Shown here: piece after piece, positions 6,819-13,821 of the stretch | How the letters are laid out: each line of letters opens with the position of its first letter | How positions within the stretch are numbered: position 1 is the stretch's first letter | NCBI GenBank assembly: GCA_035647815.1 | Contig: DASRMR010000030.1 | Location: 1 to 23,828 of the forward strand | Source: JAAYRQ01 sp035647815 | Lineage (GTDB): Bacteria > Bacillota > Syntrophomonadia > Syntrophomonadales > Syntrophomonadaceae | Direction of reading: 5' to 3' | Length of the DNA stretch: 23,828 nt | The notes under the pieces: model-generated | The model's database searches: none | Seen by the model: only the letters and a program-made list of their open reading frames with translations | Told to the model about the DNA's origin: nothing | Translations under genes and position numbers: made by a program

Positions 6819-7832
6819 ATGAAGATTGCTGTCTTAATGAGTGGTGGTGTAGATAGTACTTTAGCAGCAATTTTATTAAAAGAACAAGGTCATGAGATTC
6901 TGGGTCTAACTATGGTTAATTGGGATCTTGACATAGGTATAAAAGCAAAACAAGTAGCTGATTATATTGGTATTGAACATAAAACGATTGATCTGCAAGA
7001 TGTTTTCAGAGAACGGGTAATAGATTATTTTTGTAATACTTACGAAAAAGGTGAAACCCCTAATCCGTGTGTAGAATGTAATAAACAGATAAAGTTTGGA
7101 TCTTTGTTGAATATAGCTCTAGATGCTGGGATGGAATTTATAGCTACAGGTCATTATGTGAGAAAAGAATTTAATGCTGATACTAATCGTCATGTTATAA
7201 AAAAGGCTCATGATTTAAGTAAAGATCAAAGCTATTTTTTATATGGTTTAACTCAAAAACAGTTAGCTCACAGTATTTTCCCTTTAGGTGAACTTACCAA
7301 AAAAGAGGTATGGGAATTAGCTGGAGAAAAAGGCATAGAAGTTATAGAAGGTAAAGAAAGTCAGGAAATTTGTTTTATAGAAAAAGATTATCGTGATTTT
7401 ATCGAAGATAAAGTCAGATTTAAACCAGGTCAAGTTGTAGATAGAAATGACAAAATTTTAGGAGAACATAAAGGTTTGCCTTTTTATACTATCGGACAAC
7501 GCAGAGGGTTAGGCATAAGTGCAGGTCGCCCCATATATGTCATAGACTTAGATATAGAAAAAAACAAATTGATAGTTGATGATGAAGAAAAGTTAATGCG
7601 AAAAAATCTATTAGCCAAGGAAAACAACTTTATATATATTGACAAGCTAAAAAAGCCCATGAGAGTGGATGTTAAAATTAGGTATAGGGCAACTTACGCT
7701 CTTGCTACTATTTATCCAGAAGGAAATCTAGTTAAAGTTGAATTCGATAATCTGCAAAGAGCTATTACAAGAGGCCAATCAGCAGTTTATTATATAGGTG
7801 ATTATCTTGTAGGTGGAGGGATAATAGTATAA
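6819..7832 (+). CDS. mnmA: tRNA-specific 2-thiouridylase MnmA, short form
   Basis: The protein makes the 2-thio group of uridine-34 in Lys, Glu and Gln tRNAs. Seen are the pyrophosphatase loop SGGVDST (8-14), CVECNKQIKF (84-93) with the likely nucleophile C87, TGHY (110-113), DQSYFLYGL, ESQEICFIEKDY with the second catalytic Cys at 185, and LPFYTIGQRRGLG. At 337 residues it is shorter than the usual 355-370. The gap lies after NWD (34-36), where typical MnmA has an acidic Cys-containing insertion before the D-A-x-x-V-A helix; here it reads straight into KAKQVADYIGI. All catalytic residues remain, so activity is likely. AAGGAGAGG precedes the ATG. A strong terminator follows at 7847. No cysteine desulfurase gene is adjacent to supply sulfur. 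Confidence 0.9.
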   Translation: MKIAVLMSGGVDSTLAAILLKEQGHEILGLTMVNWDLDIGIKAKQVADYIGIEHKTIDLQDVFRERVIDYFCNTYEKGETPNPCVECNKQIKFGSLLNIALDAGMEFIATGHYVRKEFNADTNRHVIKKAHDLSKDQSYFLYGLTQKQLAHSIFPLGELTKKEVWELAGEKGIEVIEGKESQEICFIEKDYRDFIEDKVRFKPGQVVDRNDKILGEHKGLPFYTIGQRRGLGISAGRPIYVIDLDIEKNKLIVDDEEKLMRKNLLAKENNFIYIDKLKKPMRVDVKIRYRATYALATIYPEGNLVKVEFDNLQRAITRGQSAVYYIGDYLVGGGIIV

Positions 7833-7846
7833 TCTTGAGCTTTTTA

Positions 7847-7899
7847 ATTAGACACTGATTTTCATGCCCCAGGGGAAAAAATCAGTGTCTAATTTTTTT
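7847..7899 (+). terminator. Strong rho-independent terminator after mnmA
   Basis: Sixteen-base perfect arms (7847-7862 and 7879-7894, beginning AATTAGACACTGATTT) enclose a 16-nt loop and are followed by a T run to 7899. The A-rich 5' side suggests it may also work on the other strand. Confidence 0.9.
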
Positions 7900-7953
7900 C
7901 TGCACATTTATTTCAAAAAACGGGGAAGATAATTAATGCAAAGGAGATAAAAA

Positions 7954-8427
7954 ATGAGAATAAGGAATTTGAATAATGCTCCAGTATTTAATGAGCTTAC
8001 AGCAGAAATTGTAGGAAAAGTAGAAAAAACGGTAATAGGTGATGATTATAAGATTGCCTATTTAATAGTTTCTATTAATGGTTCAGATGCAAAAATGCTC
8101 AACTCCGAAGATTTTATATTAGCCGATAAAGTAGTGGTTATAAATGATCCTGATTGTATTAAATCATACCTACATGGGGAAGAATTATCTATATACGAGA
8201 AAAAGATGGGTGATATGGTCTTTGATAAGCAGGGTAATGAATTAGGGGTCGTGAGCGACTTTATTATTTGTCCTGAAACTAAGCAAGTGTGTGCTGTAGA
8301 AATTTCATTAGGTCTATTACGAGATCTGTGGGAAGGCAGAAAAGATTTGGAGTTAGCTAATATTTCTTGGAAGAGTTTATATAGCGGAATTACTGGTGAG
8401 AAAGGAAGCGAGGTAAATGGAGGTTAA
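7954..8427 (+). CDS. PRC-barrel domain protein (YrrD-like position)
   Basis: The 157-residue soluble protein has two small beta-barrel repeats: residues about 3-70, and about 83-148 where GDMVFDKQGNELGVVSDFIICPETKQVCAVEIS is the clearest PRC-barrel stretch. It resembles the N-terminal part of the 240-residue protein at 1435 but lacks the C-terminal module. In Bacillus subtilis the PRC-barrel gene yrrD lies between trmU and yrrI-alaS, the same relative position as here, so orthology is plausible. AAAGGAGAT precedes the ATG. The next gene starts inside its last codons at 8417, indicating translational coupling. The function is unknown. Confidence 0.8.
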   Translation: MRIRNLNNAPVFNELTAEIVGKVEKTVIGDDYKIAYLIVSINGSDAKMLNSEDFILADKVVVINDPDCIKSYLHGEELSIYEKKMGDMVFDKQGNELGVVSDFIICPETKQVCAVEISLGLLRDLWEGRKDLELANISWKSLYSGITGEKGSEVNGG

Positions 8428-8593
8428 CAAGTGTCCAGTATGTCGTGGTCTACAAGTTGGTAGGGTGGGAAGTGATCAATATTATTGTTGGAATTGTTTC
8501 TTAGAATTTAATTTCAATAAAGGTAGAATTAATTTATACGAAGTGGCAGAAGATGGCAGTTTACAATCATTAGAAGCAACACAAATATTATAA
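8417..8593 (+). CDS. 58-residue zinc-ribbon protein
   Basis: An ATG at 8417 overlaps the end of the PRC-barrel gene by 11 nt and opens a 58-codon frame ending TAA at 8593. The protein begins MEVNKCPVCRGLQVG and has CPVC (6-9) and CWNC (24-27), a four-Cys zinc knuckle, then a beta-rich FNFNKGRINLYEV segment. GAGG lies 5 nt before the ATG. The frame fills the space up to the YtxH-like gene (19 nt), and the two CxxC pairs are strong support. It is too short for usual ORF cut-offs. The role is unknown, possibly a nucleic-acid or protein-binding accessory of the PRC-barrel protein. Confidence 0.75.
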   Translation: MEVNKCPVCRGLQVGRVGSDQYYCWNCFLEFNFNKGRINLYEVAEDGSLQSLEATQIL

Positions 8594-8612
8594 TAGTTGT
8601 GGAGGTAATAAG

Positions 8613-8795
8613 ATGCGAAGCTATTTAAGTGGAGCAATTGTAGGTGCTTTTGTAGGTTCCATTATGACCTTTTTATATATAAATAATAATGGTGAAATAG
8701 AAGATAAAACCAAAAAATTTAAAAACACATCCAGAAAGCTAGCTAATTTTGTCGCTAATCTTGGAGAAGAAATGAGTGATAATATAAAAAGGTAG
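8613..8795 (+). CDS. YtxH-like small membrane protein
   Basis: This 60-residue protein has an N-terminal glycine-rich transmembrane helix (about 4-25, LSGAIVGAFVGSIMTFLYI). A charged tail follows, with regularly spaced Lys and hydrophobics predicted to form an amphipathic helix (KTKKFKNTSRKLANFVANLG). That layout is characteristic of YtxH/gas-vesicle-protein-like small membrane proteins of Firmicutes, whose role is not well defined. GGAGG precedes the ATG with 8-nt spacing. It lies 7 nt before the AI-2E permease gene, so the two are surely cotranscribed. Family assignment is by layout and moderate. Confidence 0.65.
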   Translation: MRSYLSGAIVGAFVGSIMTFLYINNNGEIEDKTKKFKNTSRKLANFVANLGEEMSDNIKR

Positions 8796-8802
8796 GATAA
8801 AG

Positions 8803-9822
8803 ATGGTTAATCTGAAACGAATAACTAGATATGTGATTTTTACAATGGTGGCTTTAGCCACCATTTACTTTTTATTTTTAATCAGGGAAGTATTATTTAC
8901 TTTTCTTTTTGGTACTTTCCTAGCTTATATATTATTTAGACCAGTTTTATTTATAGAAAAACAAGGTATAAAAAGAGTCTGGGCAATACTCCTTATATAT
9001 CTTTTTTTAATTGTTTCTATAACTATTGCACTAATTTTTATAATTCCAAGTCTAGTCAAAGAATTGGGCGAATTAGCCAAAATAATTCCCGAATACGCTG
9101 ATGAGGCTCAGGATATGGCAAAAAGAATCGAAAACTTAGCTATGCCTACTAAGCTAAATGAAATCTTTCAACAAAATGTTCACAAAATCGAAACTTATAT
9201 ATATTCAGGTTTAAAAAATTCTTTAAATGTTTTATATAATATGTTAGGTAAAGTTGTAGCATTAATTTTTTCACCTATTTTAGCCTTTTATATAGTCAAC
9301 GATTGGGAAATGATGCGAGATGGTTTTTTAAATTTCTTCTCTCCTTCTGGAAGGCGTGAATTAATCAATTTAAGTGAAAAACTAGATACAGTATTAATCG
9401 AATTCTTAAAAGGTTATTTAATGGTATCTACTTTTGTGGGGGTTTCAATAGGTCTAATCGCAGCAATTTTAGGTGTTGATTTTCCACTGTTATTGGGTTT
9501 ATTATCAGGTATAACTAATTTTATTCCTTATTTTGGTGCGTTTTTAGGTGGTATTCCTGCAGTAGCAGTTGCTTTATCGGGTTCCTTTAAATTAGCTATT
9601 TATATGACTATCGGTATATTTATTGTGCAACAAATCGAGAGTAATTTAATCACACCTAATCTGATTGGAAGTAAAATTGGTTTACATCCATTAGTTATAG
9701 TTTTTGCTCTTTTGGCAGGTGGGAAACTATTTGGTATATGGGGGATCTTATTAGCAGTGCCTACTGCTGCAATCTTAAAAATTGTGATTGGATGGCTGTA
9801 TTTAAAACTTGTTGAACCCTAA
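8803..9822 (+). CDS. AI-2E family transporter (YrrI-like permease)
   Basis: The 339-residue integral membrane protein has about eight hydrophobic segments: two near the N-terminus (about 10-30 and 32-48), one at 60-85, then a soluble amphipathic region (about 85-145). The C-terminal helices include the family signature GLHPLVIVFALLAGGKLFGIWGI and LLAVPTAAILKIV. Proteins of this family (PerM/YtvI/YrrI) are putative exporters or Na+/H+ antiporters; the autoinducer-2 link comes from one E. coli member and need not apply here. In Bacillus subtilis yrrI lies directly upstream of alaS, as this gene does. The start has a weak ribosome site (GGATAAAG) and may depend on coupling with the YtxH-like gene. 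Confidence 0.9.
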   Translation: MVNLKRITRYVIFTMVALATIYFLFLIREVLFTFLFGTFLAYILFRPVLFIEKQGIKRVWAILLIYLFLIVSITIALIFIIPSLVKELGELAKIIPEYADEAQDMAKRIENLAMPTKLNEIFQQNVHKIETYIYSGLKNSLNVLYNMLGKVVALIFSPILAFYIVNDWEMMRDGFLNFFSPSGRRELINLSEKLDTVLIEFLKGYLMVSTFVGVSIGLIAAILGVDFPLLLGLLSGITNFIPYFGAFLGGIPAVAVALSGSFKLAIYMTIGIFIVQQIESNLITPNLIGSKIGLHPLVIVFALLAGGKLFGIWGILLAVPTAAILKIVIGWLYLKLVEP

Positions 9823-9840
9823 TATATTAATACTGTATTA

Positions 9841-9869
9841 TTGACACATAGGGGTTAATCAAAGAAAAT
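9841..9869 (+). promoter_or_regulatory. Possible sigma-A promoter for alaS
   Basis: TTGACA (9841-9846) is followed after 17 nt by GAAAAT (9864-9869). The -35 is perfect but the -10 is poor. The 89-nt gap is too short for a full T-box leader. It also contains a good ribosome site (GAAGGAG) followed 12 nt later by ATG TAA at 9890-9895, a start-stop pair just before the alaS site. Confidence 0.4.
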
Positions 9870-9911
9870 AGAAGGAGTAAAGTTTTTTCATGTAAAAAGG
9901 GAGGCTAAATT

Positions 9912-12548
9912 GTGTGGACTAGTGATAAAGTAAGAAAAACCTTTTTAGATTATTTTGCAAATAAAGGGCATACAATTGTAGCGAGCTCATCACTCGTACC
10001 AATTAATGATCCGACATTGTTATTTACTAATGCAGGTATGAACCAGTTTAAAGATGTTTTTTTAGGAATAGATAAACATAATTATTCACGGGCTACCACT
10101 TCACAAAAATGTGTTAGAGCTGGTGGCAAGCATAATGATTTAGATACAGTAGGCAGGACTCCAAGGCATCATACTTTTTTTGAGATGTTAGGTAATTTTT
10201 CTTTCGGGGATTATTTTAAAGAGGATGCTATTAAATATGCATGGGAGTTTTTAACCGAGATAGTCAATATTCCAGAAGAACAGTTATGGATTACTGTTTA
10301 TAAAGATGATGATGAAGCATTTAAATTATGGGAAGAATCAGTGGGTATTAGTCCGGATCGCATATTGCGGTTAGGGGATGAGGACAACTTCTGGAGTATG
10401 GGTGATACAGGCCCATGTGGTCCTTGTAGTGAAATCATGTATGATCGGGGTATAGAGCACCGATGCGGTGATGAATGTGGTTTGGGTAAGTGTGATTGTA
10501 ATCGTTGGTTAGAAATATGGAATTTAGTTTTTATGCAATATAACCGAGATGAAGATGGAACAGTAACTCCTTTGCCTAGACCTAGTATTGATACTGGAAT
10601 GGGCTTAGAAAGAATTACCTCAGTATTACAAAATCACGCTAGTAATTATGATACTGATTTGTTTGTACCGATTATTAAACAGATTGAGGATATAACTAAT
10701 CTTAAGTATGAATCGGGAGAAAAGGGGTTTCCATTTCGGGTAATTGCTGACCATTGTCGTGCTTGCACTTTTTTAATTGCTGATGGGGTTTTACCTAATA
10801 ATGAAGGTAGAGGGTATGTTTTACGAAGAATACTACGCCGTGCTATACGCTTTGGACGATTACTTGGAACTAATGAGGCCTTTTTATATAAAATTGTTGC
10901 GACGGTGGTAGATCTGATGCAAGATGCTTACCCGGAATTAATAGATAAGAAACCATTTATCGAAGATGTTATTCGGATGGAAGAAGAAAGATTTATGGTT
11001 ACTTTAAATGATGGCATTAAAAAAGTAGATGAGATTATTAAAAACGGGAAACAAGTAGGGCGTAATGCTATTTCAGGTGAAGAGGCTTTTATGTTATATG
11101 ATACTTATGGTTTTCCTATTGATCTGACTGAAGACATGGCAATAGAGAACGGTTTTACAGTTGATAAGACTGGTTTCGATCAGATGATGGAAAAACAGCG
11201 AATTATGGCTCGCCAAGCTAATAAAGGTGATAGTGCTTTTACCGAAGATTTATTAGTATCTGAACTATTATCCTCAATACCTAAAACTGAATTTGTAGGA
11301 TATGATCTTTTAAATCATGATGGTAATGTTTTAGCAATCATTTACGATGATAACTTAGTAGATGAGGCTACTAATAAAGAAGTTATATTAATAACCGATA
11401 ATACTCCTTTTTATGCTGAAAGTGGTGGACAAGTAGCAGATCTAGGCTTGATAACTGGTCCGAGCGGAGCTATGACTGTAAAAGATGTTAAAAATGTAGC
11501 AGGTTGGAATCTACATATAGGGAAAATAAAAGGTGCTATAAGAAAGGGTGAAAAGGTCACCTTAAAAACGGATGTGGCACATAGGACTGAAACGGCTAAA
11601 AATCATACTGCAACACACCTATTACATAAAGCATTGCGAGAAGTCTTAGGTGAACATGCTCAACAGAAAGGCTCATTAGTTGAAGATAAAAGGTTAAGGT
11701 TTGACTTTACTCACTTGTCAGCATTGACAAGTGATGAGCTAAAAAAAATAGAGACTATAGTAAACCGAGCTATTTCGCAAATGTATGAGGTAGAATCTAC
11801 TGTTACCGATATAGATACTGCTAAAGATATGGGAGCGATTGCTCTTTTTGGAGAGAAATATAGTGATGAAGTTAGAGTTGTACAAATTAATGATTTTAGC
11901 ATGGAATTATGCGGAGGAACCCATGTGAAAAACACTGGTGAAATCGGAGTTTTTAAAATTATGAGTGAAGGAAGTATAGGATCAGGCTTAAGGCGCATAG
12001 AGGCAGTTACTGGTCAAAATGCCATTGATTATATGAACATGCTTGAAGAAGAATTAAATTACGCCGCTGATTTACTCAAGTCCTCAACCCAAGATGTAGG
12101 GAAACGTATAGCAGCATTACAAAAATCCTTAAGAGATAAGGAAAGAGAATTAGAGAAGATAAAAATGGAAATGACAAAATCATCTAGTAAAAATTTAATA
12201 GAGAGAACTGTTGATTTTAAAGGTGCGAAAATACTTATTGAAACGGTAGAAAGCAATGATGCTAATTCATTGAGACAAAATGCAGAACATCTGAAAGATA
12301 AGTTAGGCACTTCAGTTGTTTTATTAGGCTCAGTGATCGGCGACAAGGTTGCCTTTGTATGTTTTGTAAGTAAAGATTTAGTAGAAAAAGGCTTACATGC
12401 TGGGAAGATTGTAGGTGCAGCTGCTAAGGTAGCAGGTGGCGGTGGTGGTGGTCGTCCCGATATGGCTCAGGCCGGTGGTAGAGATATCGACAAACTAGGC
12501 GAGGCTTTAGCTAAAGCGAAAGACATGGTAGAAAATACATTTTCATAA
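9912..12548 (+). CDS. alaS: Alanine--tRNA ligase
   Basis: This 878-residue enzyme charges tRNA-Ala. The class II catalytic core has the TSQKCVRAGGKHNDLDTVG and RHHTFFEMLGNFSFGDYFK segments and a DTGMGLERI motif 3. The editing domain has H565 and H569 (HTATH) and C667-H671 in CGGTH, which bind zinc and clear misacylated Ser and Gly. A coiled coil follows (about 715-760), then the C-terminal domain with a glycine run GGGGGGRPDMAQAGG near 840. Length is normal. The start is GTG at 9912, with GGGAGG 7 nt upstream. The gene precedes ireB and ruvX, the standard Firmicute arrangement. Nothing in the active sites is missing. Confidence 0.97.
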   Translation: MWTSDKVRKTFLDYFANKGHTIVASSSLVPINDPTLLFTNAGMNQFKDVFLGIDKHNYSRATTSQKCVRAGGKHNDLDTVGRTPRHHTFFEMLGNFSFGDYFKEDAIKYAWEFLTEIVNIPEEQLWITVYKDDDEAFKLWEESVGISPDRILRLGDEDNFWSMGDTGPCGPCSEIMYDRGIEHRCGDECGLGKCDCNRWLEIWNLVFMQYNRDEDGTVTPLPRPSIDTGMGLERITSVLQNHASNYDTDLFVPIIKQIEDITNLKYESGEKGFPFRVIADHCRACTFLIADGVLPNNEGRGYVLRRILRRAIRFGRLLGTNEAFLYKIVATVVDLMQDAYPELIDKKPFIEDVIRMEEERFMVTLNDGIKKVDEIIKNGKQVGRNAISGEEAFMLYDTYGFPIDLTEDMAIENGFTVDKTGFDQMMEKQRIMARQANKGDSAFTEDLLVSELLSSIPKTEFVGYDLLNHDGNVLAIIYDDNLVDEATNKEVILITDNTPFYAESGGQVADLGLITGPSGAMTVKDVKNVAGWNLHIGKIKGAIRKGEKVTLKTDVAHRTETAKNHTATHLLHKALREVLGEHAQQKGSLVEDKRLRFDFTHLSALTSDELKKIETIVNRAISQMYEVESTVTDIDTAKDMGAIALFGEKYSDEVRVVQINDFSMELCGGTHVKNTGEIGVFKIMSEGSIGSGLRRIEAVTGQNAIDYMNMLEEELNYAADLLKSSTQDVGKRIAALQKSLRDKERELEKIKMEMTKSSSKNLIERTVDFKGAKILIETVESNDANSLRQNAEHLKDKLGTSVVLLGSVIGDKVAFVCFVSKDLVEKGLHAGKIVGAAAKVAGGGGGGRPDMAQAGGRDIDKLGEALAKAKDMVENTFS

Positions 12549-12604
12549 AAAAAGGTTTTTATAATAAAGATATAGAAATCATCCTATATAGGAGGTGTTA
12601 TGCC

Positions 12605-12856
12605 ATGCCTCGGATGCCAGATGAGACGGTAAGTTTTAAGATTGAAAAAGATGGCGAGGAAAAGGTATTAAGTGTCCTTAAAGCTGTTTACCAAGCTTTA
12701 GAGGAAAAGGGCTATAACCCTATAAATCAATTAGTAGGTTATATGATATCAGGTGATCCGGCTTATATTACTAGCCACATGGGGGCTAGGAATATGATTT
12801 GCAAAGTTGATCGGGATGAAATATTAGAAATAATGTTAAAAAAATACTTATTGTGA
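12605..12856 (+). CDS. ireB: IreB family regulatory phosphoprotein (YrzL, DUF965)
   Basis: The 83-residue protein has the family core DETVSFKIEK, VYQALEEKGYNPINQLVGYMISGDPAYITSH and a final DEILEIMLKKYL. In Enterococcus faecalis IreB is phosphorylated near its N-terminus by the PASTA kinase IreK and affects cephalosporin resistance; the Thr in DETVSF is the corresponding candidate here. Function in this organism is inferred. I take the ATG at 12605, 9 nt after GGAGG; the ATG at 12600 is in another frame. The ribosome site overlaps a 12-bp palindrome (TCCTATATAGGA, 12582-12593). It is followed by a perfect 30-bp palindrome before ruvX. Confidence 0.92.
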   Translation: MPRMPDETVSFKIEKDGEEKVLSVLKAVYQALEEKGYNPINQLVGYMISGDPAYITSHMGARNMICKVDRDEILEIMLKKYLL

Positions 12857-12859
12857 TTT

Positions 12860-12889
12860 TATATCCTTATGCCTAGGCATAAGGATATA
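12860..12889. repeat. Perfect 30-bp palindrome between ireB and ruvX
   Basis: Every base pairs around a centre at 12874.5: arm TATATCCTTATGCCT (12860-12874) and its exact complement (12875-12889), with no spacer. A short TTTT follows after one base. It could be a partial terminator or attenuator (about 11-13 pairs once a loop opens) or a binding site for a dimeric protein. Confidence 0.8.
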
Positions 12890-12926
12890 TTTTATGAGGC
12901 TAATTATAATATAGGAGTATCTATAG

Positions 12927-13340
12927 ATGAGAATATTAGGTTTAGATTATGGCGAAAAAAGGATAGGCATTGCTTTAAGTGATGAGTTGGGATGGACTGC
13001 CCAAACTCATTCAGTATTAACTAGGACTAATTTAGAAGAAGATTTAGAAAGCATTATCAAAATATGTCGAGACAATGAAGTGAAAGAAATAGTTTTAGGT
13101 TTTCCTAAAAACATGAACGGAACTATTGGTCCAAAAGCTATGGAAGTTCAAAAATTCGGCGATATCTTGTGTGAAACATCGAGTCTGCCTATAATTTATT
13201 TTGATGAACGATTATCAACTGTAAGTGCGGAAAAACTTTTGATTAAGGCTGATGTATCGAGGAAGAAAAGAAAAAAAGTTATCGATAAAATTGCTGCAGC
13301 TCACATTTTACAAAACTACTTAGATGGACGCAAAAACTAA
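12927..13340 (+). CDS. ruvX: Putative pre-16S rRNA nuclease / Holliday junction resolvase-like protein (YqgF, YrrK)
   Basis: This 137-residue RNase H-fold protein begins ILGLDYGEKRIGIALSDELG, with the catalytic Asp6 in LDYG. Further motifs are VLGFPKNMNGTIGPKA (about 73-88), YFDERLST with Asp and Glu, and the helix VIDKIAAAHILQNYL with the final catalytic Asp. Family members mature the 5' end of 16S rRNA and may process recombination intermediates. Length is typical at about 138. ATAGGAG precedes the ATG. It lies between ireB and the DUF1292 gene as in B. subtilis. Confidence 0.93.
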   Translation: MRILGLDYGEKRIGIALSDELGWTAQTHSVLTRTNLEEDLESIIKICRDNEVKEIVLGFPKNMNGTIGPKAMEVQKFGDILCETSSLPIIYFDERLSTVSAEKLLIKADVSRKKRKKVIDKIAAAHILQNYLDGRKN

Positions 13341-13406
13341 TGAGGTTTGACAAGCATATCTGTAAACATTAGAATTACTTTATTCTGGTGAAAGAGGTGT
13401 GAATAT

Positions 13407-13709
13407 ATGAAAGATGAAGAGCTTTTTGAAGAAGAATTTCCGGTTCTAGTATTAATTGATGAAGAGGGCTTTGAACACGAATTTGAGTTATTAGCTGAGT
13501 TAGAAATTGAAGACGAGGTTTATCGAGTTTTAGTTCCCCTAGGTGACTTAGATGATGAAGATGATGAAGATGACGAAATAGAGGTTGTAATATTAAAAGC
13601 AATATTGGATGATGAAGGGAACGAGATCCTAAGTGACATTGAGGATGATGAGGAATGGGAAAAAGTTGCCGATGCATGGCAAGAATTAGTCGATAGCGAA
13701 GAAATATAG
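13407..13709 (+). CDS. DUF1292 acidic protein (YrzB-like)
   Basis: The 100-residue, very acidic protein has the DUF1292 core (FPVLVLIDEEGFEHEFELLAELEIEDEVYRVLVP, then VVILKAILDDEGNEILSDIEDDEEWEKVADAW). An internal run of Asp and Glu (about 49-61) encoded by repeated GAT and GAA codons interrupts it. DUF1292 genes typically follow yqgF/ruvX in Firmicutes; their role is unknown. GAGGTGTG lies before the ATG. A terminator follows directly, so the block starting at 7954 probably ends here. The acidic run is longer than I expect for the family but may be ordinary. Confidence 0.88.
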   Translation: MKDEELFEEEFPVLVLIDEEGFEHEFELLAELEIEDEVYRVLVPLGDLDDEDDEDDEIEVVILKAILDDEGNEILSDIEDDEEWEKVADAWQELVDSEEI

Positions 13710-13725
13710 TCTTTTTGTAAAAGAT

Positions 13726-13748
13726 AAGCCCGGCATAGTCCGGGCTTT
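13726..13748 (+). terminator. Rho-independent terminator after the DUF1292 gene
   Basis: AAGCCCGG (13726-13733) and CCGGGCTT (13740-13747) form a GC-rich 8-bp stem with a 6-nt loop, followed by a short T-rich tail. Confidence 0.85.
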
Positions 13749-13764
13749 CTCCTTTGTAAGTTGC

Positions 13765-13793
13765 TTTAAATTAAGCGTATAGTGTACTATAAT
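13765..13793 (+). promoter_or_regulatory. Probable sigma-A promoter for vanW-mltG
   Basis: A perfect -10 TATAAT (13788-13793) has TTTAAA (13765-13770) 17 nt upstream. Transcription should begin near 13800. The -10 overlaps the ATG at 13792, so that ATG would not be in the transcript. Confidence 0.6.
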
Positions 13794-13821
13794 GGAGGTA
13801 TTAATTGATTCTGGGGGTTGG

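Noticed and set aside
9823..9911. T-box riboswitch upstream of alaS
   Set aside because: The gap is 89 nt, too short for a T-box leader with antiterminator, and no T-box core or terminator is visible.
13558..13580. Short GAT/GAA triplet repeat as a phase-variation tract
   Set aside because: It is in frame within an acidic protein, irregular, and changes in copy number would not shift the frame.
13375..13677. Minus-strand His- and Leu-rich ORF of 100 codons opposite the DUF1292 gene
   Set aside because: It is a shadow of the repeated GAT/GAA codons on the plus strand, with no ribosome site.
13407..13709. Acidic DUF1292 protein as a DNA-mimic anti-restriction or anti-CRISPR protein
   Set aside because: The conserved position after ruvX and the DUF1292 core explain it better.
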